Shown here: piece by piece, positions 61,555 to 64,000 of the stretch
Numbering within the stretch: position 1 is the first letter of the stretch
Layout: each line of letters begins with the position of its first letter
The notes under the pieces: model-generated
Databases searched by the model: none
Seen by the model: the letters and a program-made list of their open reading frames with translations, nothing else
Told to the model about the DNA's origin: nothing
Assembly (NCBI RefSeq): GCF_004331415.1
Contig: NZ_SJOP01000008.1
Coordinates: forward strand, 124,001 to 188,000
DNA: 64,000 nucleotides
Origin: Kosakonia quasisacchari
Lineage (GTDB): Bacteria; Pseudomonadota; Gammaproteobacteria; Enterobacterales; Enterobacteriaceae
Direction: 5' to 3'
Program-made: the position numbers and the translations under genes

Positions 61555-62398
61555 TTCACCTCTTCCTTTAATAAGGAAATAAAAGGTTGTCGTTATACCT
61601 TCTTCTATATAGCGATAACTGTTTACATTGCAAAAATGGCTGTAAAAGAACGCTCAAAATCAGTAAAACATATGACGAATCTGCAAAATGCGGGGAAGTA
61701 TAATAAATTACACTAATCAGAAAATCTGTTTTCTATCAGCGGATTATAAGTATAACGAATCTCTGCTGTGCGCAATTCGCGCAATCGCACCTGTTATTTC
61801 TGTCACATAATACTATTGGGCTTGCCGTGACATAATTGAAATGATATTAGTACTTTCCATCTTCTCGTAGATGAATGTGCTAAAAAGTAGTCAATTGTTG
61901 CTTTTTTGTGCAAAAAAGAACAGCATCATTCTAAAAACATCACACGGTGGTGATGTTCGTTTATCTCATTGATACTAATAGATAAAAAAGTAACAGGGAG
62001 GCTGAAAAGCTATCGCCTGTTGATTGATGCTGTGTCGCAAAAGAGAAATGGTTAACAAATTTGCAAAATGTATTGGCGGCAGGAGAGGGCATTTGTTATT
62101 TTCCGCCCATTATGTTTCTCGACCTTATAATTTGCAGAATAAACGGCTCAGATGAGAATCGTTTGCCTATAAAACGGTTCACATAGTGAATACAACGCGC
62201 CTCGACAGGGGAGACGCGTAACAGAATCGACGCAAGATTGCCGTTTGAGCAGTCCGTAATAAAAAAGTCGGTGATAGCAGCAGTAACAAAAAGATGTCTG
62301 ATAGCGCCAAAAAGCTCCTGCGCTATACAGGCCCCCAACAGGGGATGAAACACGCTGGCGTAAACGTCAGTAATTATAATGAGTGGAGTAACAACACA
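61555..62398. other. Long ychE-oppA intergenic region
   Basis: About 844 bases without a convincing gene. It is AT-rich and contains a hairpin AACATCAC/GTGATGTT at 61936-61957. The oppA leader has a CA-rich stretch (AACAACACA) just before the ATG; in E. coli this region is bound by the small RNA GcvB. Reverse-strand frames here are shadows. Confidence 0.6.
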
Positions 62399-64000
62399 AT
62401 GTCCATCATCACAAAGAAAAGTCTGGTAGCTGCGGGAATTTTGACTGCACTGATTACCGGTAACGCGGCAATGGCTGCCGATGTACCGGCAGGCGTTCAA
62501 CTGGCGGAAAAGCAAACGCTGGTTCGTAACAACGGTTCTGAAGTGCAATCTCTCGACCCGCATAAAATCGAAGGGGTTCCTGAATCCAACATCAACCGCG
62601 ACCTGTTTGAAGGGCTGTTGATTTCCGACGTTCAGGGTCACCCAACAGCGGGTGTTGCTGAGTCGTGGGATAATAAAGATTTTAAAGTCTGGACTTTCCA
62701 TCTGCGCAAAAATGCGAAATGGTCCGACGGTACGCCTGTAACGGCGCATGATTTTGTTTATAGCTGGCAGCGTCTGGCAGATCCGAAAACCGCCTCTCCG
62801 TATGCGAGCTATCTGCAGTACGGCCACATCGCCAATATCGACGATGTTATCGCTGGCAAAAAGCCGACCAGCGATCTTGGCGTAAAAGCGATTGATGATT
62901 ACACCTTTGAAGTTACCCTGAGCGAGCCGGTTCCTTATTTCTATAAACTGCTGGTTCACCCATCTGTTTCCGCTGTGCCTAAAGCCACCATTGAAAAATT
63001 CGGCGAAAAATGGACACAGCCAGCTAACATCGTGACCAACGGTGCTTATAAACTGAAAGATTGGGTGGTCAACGAACGTATCGTTCTTGAGCGCAACACC
63101 AATTACTGGGATAACGCGAAAACCGTTATTAACCAGGTAACTTACCTGCCAATCTCTTCTGAAGTGACAGACGTTAACCGCTACCGCAGCGGCGAAATCG
63201 ACATGACTTATAACAACATGCCGATCGAACTGTTCCAGAAGCTGAAAAAAGAGATTCCTAAAGAAGTACACGTTGACCCGTACCTGTGTACTTACTACTA
63301 CGAAATCAACAACCAGAAAGCTCCGTTCACTGACGTTCGCGTTCGTACCGCGCTGAAACTGGCGCTGGATCGCGACATCATCGTCAACAAAGTGAAAAAC
63401 CAAGGTGACCTGCCAGCATACAGCTATACACCGCCGTACACCGATGGTGCAAAACTGACTCCGCCGGCCTGGTTCAAAATGACCCAGGAACAGCGCAACG
63501 CTGAAGCGAAAAAACTGCTGGCCGAAGCTGGCTACACCGCAGATAAACCGCTGTCGTTCAGCCTGCTGTATAACACCTCCGATCTGCATAAAAAACTGGC
63601 GATCGCTGTGGCTTCCATCTGGAAGAAAAACCTCGGCGTAGACGTTAAGCTGGAAAACCAGGAGTGGAAAACCTTCCTGGACACGCGTCATCAGGGCACC
63701 TTTGATGTTGCGCGTGCGGGCTGGTGTGCGGATTACAACGAGCCGACATCCTTCCTGAACACCATGCTCTCCGACAGTTCCAACAACACCGCGCACTATA
63801 AGAGCCCGGCGTTTGACAAGCTGATCGGCGACACGCTGAAAGTCACTGACGAAGCACAGCGCACTGAGCTTTATTCTAAAGCTGAAGAGCAACTGGATAA
63901 AGACTCGGCGATCGTTCCGGTTTACTACTACGTGAACGCCCGTCTGGTGAAAACCTGGGTCGGTGGCTACACTGGTAAAGACCCGATGGATAATATCTAC
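62399..64000 (+). CDS. oppA: Oligopeptide-binding periplasmic protein OppA, 5' part
   Basis: The first 534 codons are present; the gene continues beyond the window edge (E. coli OppA has 543 residues). The signal peptide (about 1-26, ending AAMAA) leads to the periplasm. The SBP_bac_5 family features are clear: SEVQSLDPHKIEGVPESNI, FHLRKNAKWSDGTPVTAHDF, and the DVNRYRSGEIDMTYN segment. OppA delivers oligopeptides to the OppBCDF transporter. GTGGAG lies before the ATG. Nearly identical to E. coli OppA. Confidence 0.98.
   Translation, partial: MSIITKKSLVAAGILTALITGNAAMAADVPAGVQLAEKQTLVRNNGSEVQSLDPHKIEGVPESNINRDLFEGLLISDVQGHPTAGVAESWDNKDFKVWTFHLRKNAKWSDGTPVTAHDFVYSWQRLADPKTASPYASYLQYGHIANIDDVIAGKKPTSDLGVKAIDDYTFEVTLSEPVPYFYKLLVHPSVSAVPKATIEKFGEKWTQPANIVTNGAYKLKDWVVNERIVLERNTNYWDNAKTVINQVTYLPISSEVTDVNRYRSGEIDMTYNNMPIELFQKLKKEIPKEVHVDPYLCTYYYEINNQKAPFTDVRVRTALKLALDRDIIVNKVKNQGDLPAYSYTPPYTDGAKLTPPAWFKMTQEQRNAEAKKLLAEAGYTADKPLSFSLLYNTSDLHKKLAIAVASIWKKNLGVDVKLENQEWKTFLDTRHQGTFDVARAGWCADYNEPTSFLNTMLSDSSNNTAHYKSPAFDKLIGDTLKVTDEAQRTELYSKAEEQLDKDSAIVPVYYYVNARLVKTWVGGYTGKDPMDNIY

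Noticed and set aside
62096..63892. Long open frame (598 codons) on the minus strand at the right end
   Set aside because: It lies opposite oppA, whose protein is clearly conserved; its Phe/Val/Arg-rich sequence is the usual shadow of a highly expressed gene.

Overview
The window comes from the chromosome of a motile member of the Enterobacteriaceae, most like Enterobacter or Kosakonia in gene content (genus not settled from sequence alone). From 16.8 kb to the right end the genes follow the Escherichia coli backbone: ychF-pth-ychH-dauA-prs-ispE-lolB, hemA-prfA-prmC-sirB2-sirB1-kdsA, chaA-chaB-chaC, ychN, ychP, narL-narX-narK-narGHJI, the tyrT tRNA operon, purU-ychJ-rssA-rssB-galU-hns-tdk-adhE-ychE-oppA. 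Protein lengths and start sites match the E. coli orthologues closely.

The first 16.6 kb is accessory DNA, visibly richer in A+T and in AT-ending codons than the backbone. It holds the downstream part of a hybrid polyketide/non-ribosomal peptide assembly line: a PKS protein cut by the window edge (AT-KR-carrier-luciferase-like monooxygenase), an NRPS (C-A-T-C) and a second NRPS (A-T-C). These are followed by an oppositely oriented GNAT acetyltransferase, a PF14907-type nucleotidyltransferase and an aldo-keto reductase. No thioesterase is seen. Downstream lie the ruins of a ketosynthase gene fused to a 5'-truncated IS3-family transposase, then a P4-type tyrosine integrase next to ychF. I read this as the right end of a genomic island carrying an unidentified natural-product cluster.

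Into the conserved backbone several lineage-specific genes have been inserted: a MerR regulator with two TipAS-like repeats and a near-ideal MerR operator (19.2-20.3 kb); a DUF1883-like small protein and an amino-acid-type chemoreceptor with a candidate sigma-28 promoter (32.7-35.0 kb); a secreted PEBP-family protein (35.5-36.0 kb); and a divergent DMT exporter/Lrp-family regulator pair (48.8-50.2 kb).

The nitrate respiration block is complete: NarX/NarL sense nitrate, NarK moves nitrate/nitrite, and NarGHI with its chaperone NarJ forms the membrane nitrate reductase. Perfect FNR boxes precede narK and narG, and NarL heptamers are visible, including a 7-2-7 pair before narK. The tyrT operon keeps its classical promoter and two intact tRNA-Tyr genes, but the first tRNA position has decayed into a chimera, and about 176-bp tRNA-derived repeats surround the genes. 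The window ends inside oppA.
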